64,000 bases of DNA from Caenimonas aquaedulcis (lineage in GTDB: Bacteria > Pseudomonadota > Gammaproteobacteria > Burkholderiales > Burkholderiaceae_C), in assembly GCF_015831345.1 (NCBI RefSeq), contig NZ_JADWYS010000001.1, forward strand, positions 3,934,618-3,998,617. The letters are read 5' to 3'. Both the position numbers and the translations under genes were made by a program. Shown piece by piece: positions 63,453 through 64,000 of the stretch (its first letter is position 1; every line of letters begins with the position of its first letter). The notes under the pieces are model-generated. The model was not told the origin of the DNA. It saw nothing but the letters and a program-made list of their open reading frames with translations, and did no database searches.

Positions 63453-64000
63453 ATGCAGATCGACGGCCGCACCGAGCTCATCGCGCACCTGGGCTGGCCC
63501 ACGCACTCCTTCAAGGCGCCGATGATCTACAACCCCTACTTCGAGTCGGTGGGGGTGAATGCGGTCGTCGTGCCCATGGGATGCAGGCCGCACGCGTTCG
63601 CGTCGGTGCTGCGAAGCTTCTTCTCGCTGGAGAACGTGCGCGGCGCGCTCATCACCATGCCGCACAAGGTCAGCGTGATCGACGAGCTGGGCACCCTGAC
63701 CCCGGCAGCGCAGGTGGCGGGCGCGGCCAACGCCGTGCGCCGCCTGCCCGACGGGACGCTCGAAGGCGACATGTTCGACGGCGAGGGATTCGTGCGGGGG
63801 CTGGAGCGCAAGGGCGTCGCATTGAAGGGCGCGGGGGCGCTCGTCGTCGGCTGCGGCGGTGTCGGCTGCGCGATCGCCGCATCGCTCGCCTCGCGAGGCC
63901 TGGCCGAACTGGCGCTGCACGACGTGCAGGCGGCGAGCGCGGACGCGCTGGCCGCACGGGTCGGTGCGCATTACCCCGGCGTGCGCGTGACCGTGGGCGG
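63453..64000 (+). CDS. AroE-like shikimate/quinate dehydrogenase (truncated by window end)
   Basis: 182 residues visible. The N-terminal catalytic domain has TMPHK with Lys72, GAANAVRR (Asn) and MFDGEGF (Asp), the shikimate dehydrogenase triad. The Rossmann domain begins GALVVGCGGVGCAIAASLA. The usual substrate loop H-S-x-S-P is H-S-F-K-A-P here, losing the second serine, so the substrate may differ from shikimate. It starts 3 bases after the dctP stop. Likely acts with AroQ in hydroaromatic acid metabolism. Confidence 0.88.
   Translation, partial: MQIDGRTELIAHLGWPTHSFKAPMIYNPYFESVGVNAVVVPMGCRPHAFASVLRSFFSLENVRGALITMPHKVSVIDELGTLTPAAQVAGAANAVRRLPDGTLEGDMFDGEGFVRGLERKGVALKGAGALVVGCGGVGCAIAASLASRGLAELALHDVQAASADALAARVGAHYPGVRVTVG

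Noticed and set aside
1..64000. tRNA, rRNA, insertion sequence or prophage genes
   Set aside because: Looked for tRNA T-loop patterns, transposase motifs and integrases; none was recognised.

Overview
The window is about 69% G+C by eye, densely packed and rich in 4-base start/stop overlaps (ATGA/GTGA). Gene content (LPS core enzymes, TolC, RND efflux, Bug-type and TRAP binding proteins, Entner-Doudoroff pair, PHB depolymerase) points to a Gram-negative betaproteobacterium, most likely Burkholderiales/Comamonadaceae (Ramlibacter- or Variovorax-like). The family assignment is inference. No rRNA, tRNA, CRISPR array, transposase or prophage was seen, and no gene-free stretch exceeds 300 bases.

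Layout. 1-9009 (minus strand) is an exopolysaccharide operon: acyltransferase, small secreted membrane protein, flippase, polymerase/ligase, three glycosyltransferases and a GMC oxidoreductase cut by the window edge. 9239-14755 holds several small disordered-looking proteins, a possible PD-(D/E)xK nuclease-like protein, and an alkylation-repair operon (Ada-AlkA fusion, Ogt, EamA transporter). 14830-18483 encodes PGM/PMM, WaaC and WaaA for LPS core synthesis. It is followed by a large RTX/DUF4214 secreted protein convergent with an efflux block (tetR, MFP, RND, Pcm, rhodanese, TolC; minus strand to 28037).

28174-40033 is the most unusual region: a GntR/UTRA regulator, a five-gene Liv-type ABC importer, an orphan Bug binding protein, and a tightly coupled enzyme set (aconitase-type large and small subunits, dihydropyrimidinase-type amidohydrolase, FrdA-like flavoprotein, isocitrate-lyase-type C-C lyase). 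The enzymes fit a ring-opening, desaturation, hydration, cleavage pathway for an unidentified cyclic amide or branched polycarboxylate. Its distal part resembles the dimethylmaleate hydratase/dimethylmalate lyase steps of nicotinate fermentation.

40096-48413 is mixed housekeeping and accessory: a GlsB-like membrane protein with no canonical start codon, MsrA, an AEC transporter, an AbrB-Doc toxin-antitoxin pair, PdxH, a molybdenum hydroxylase with XdhC and a MobA-like nucleotidyltransferase, a 36-bp inverted-repeat element, and ChaC. 48532-50972 is edd-eda with a HexR-like operator. It is followed by a methyltransferase, a PHB-depolymerase-type esterase with a PhaR-like box, a coiled-coil exported protein, and two tandem secreted propeller-like paralogues whose last 150 residues are almost identical. 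57510-64000 is a regulated uptake and catabolic locus: IclR, TRAP binding protein, type II dehydroquinase, TetR, TRAP DctQ/DctM, second TRAP binding protein, and an AroE-like dehydrogenase running off the end. Together these suggest use of quinate/shikimate-like or related hydroaromatic acids.
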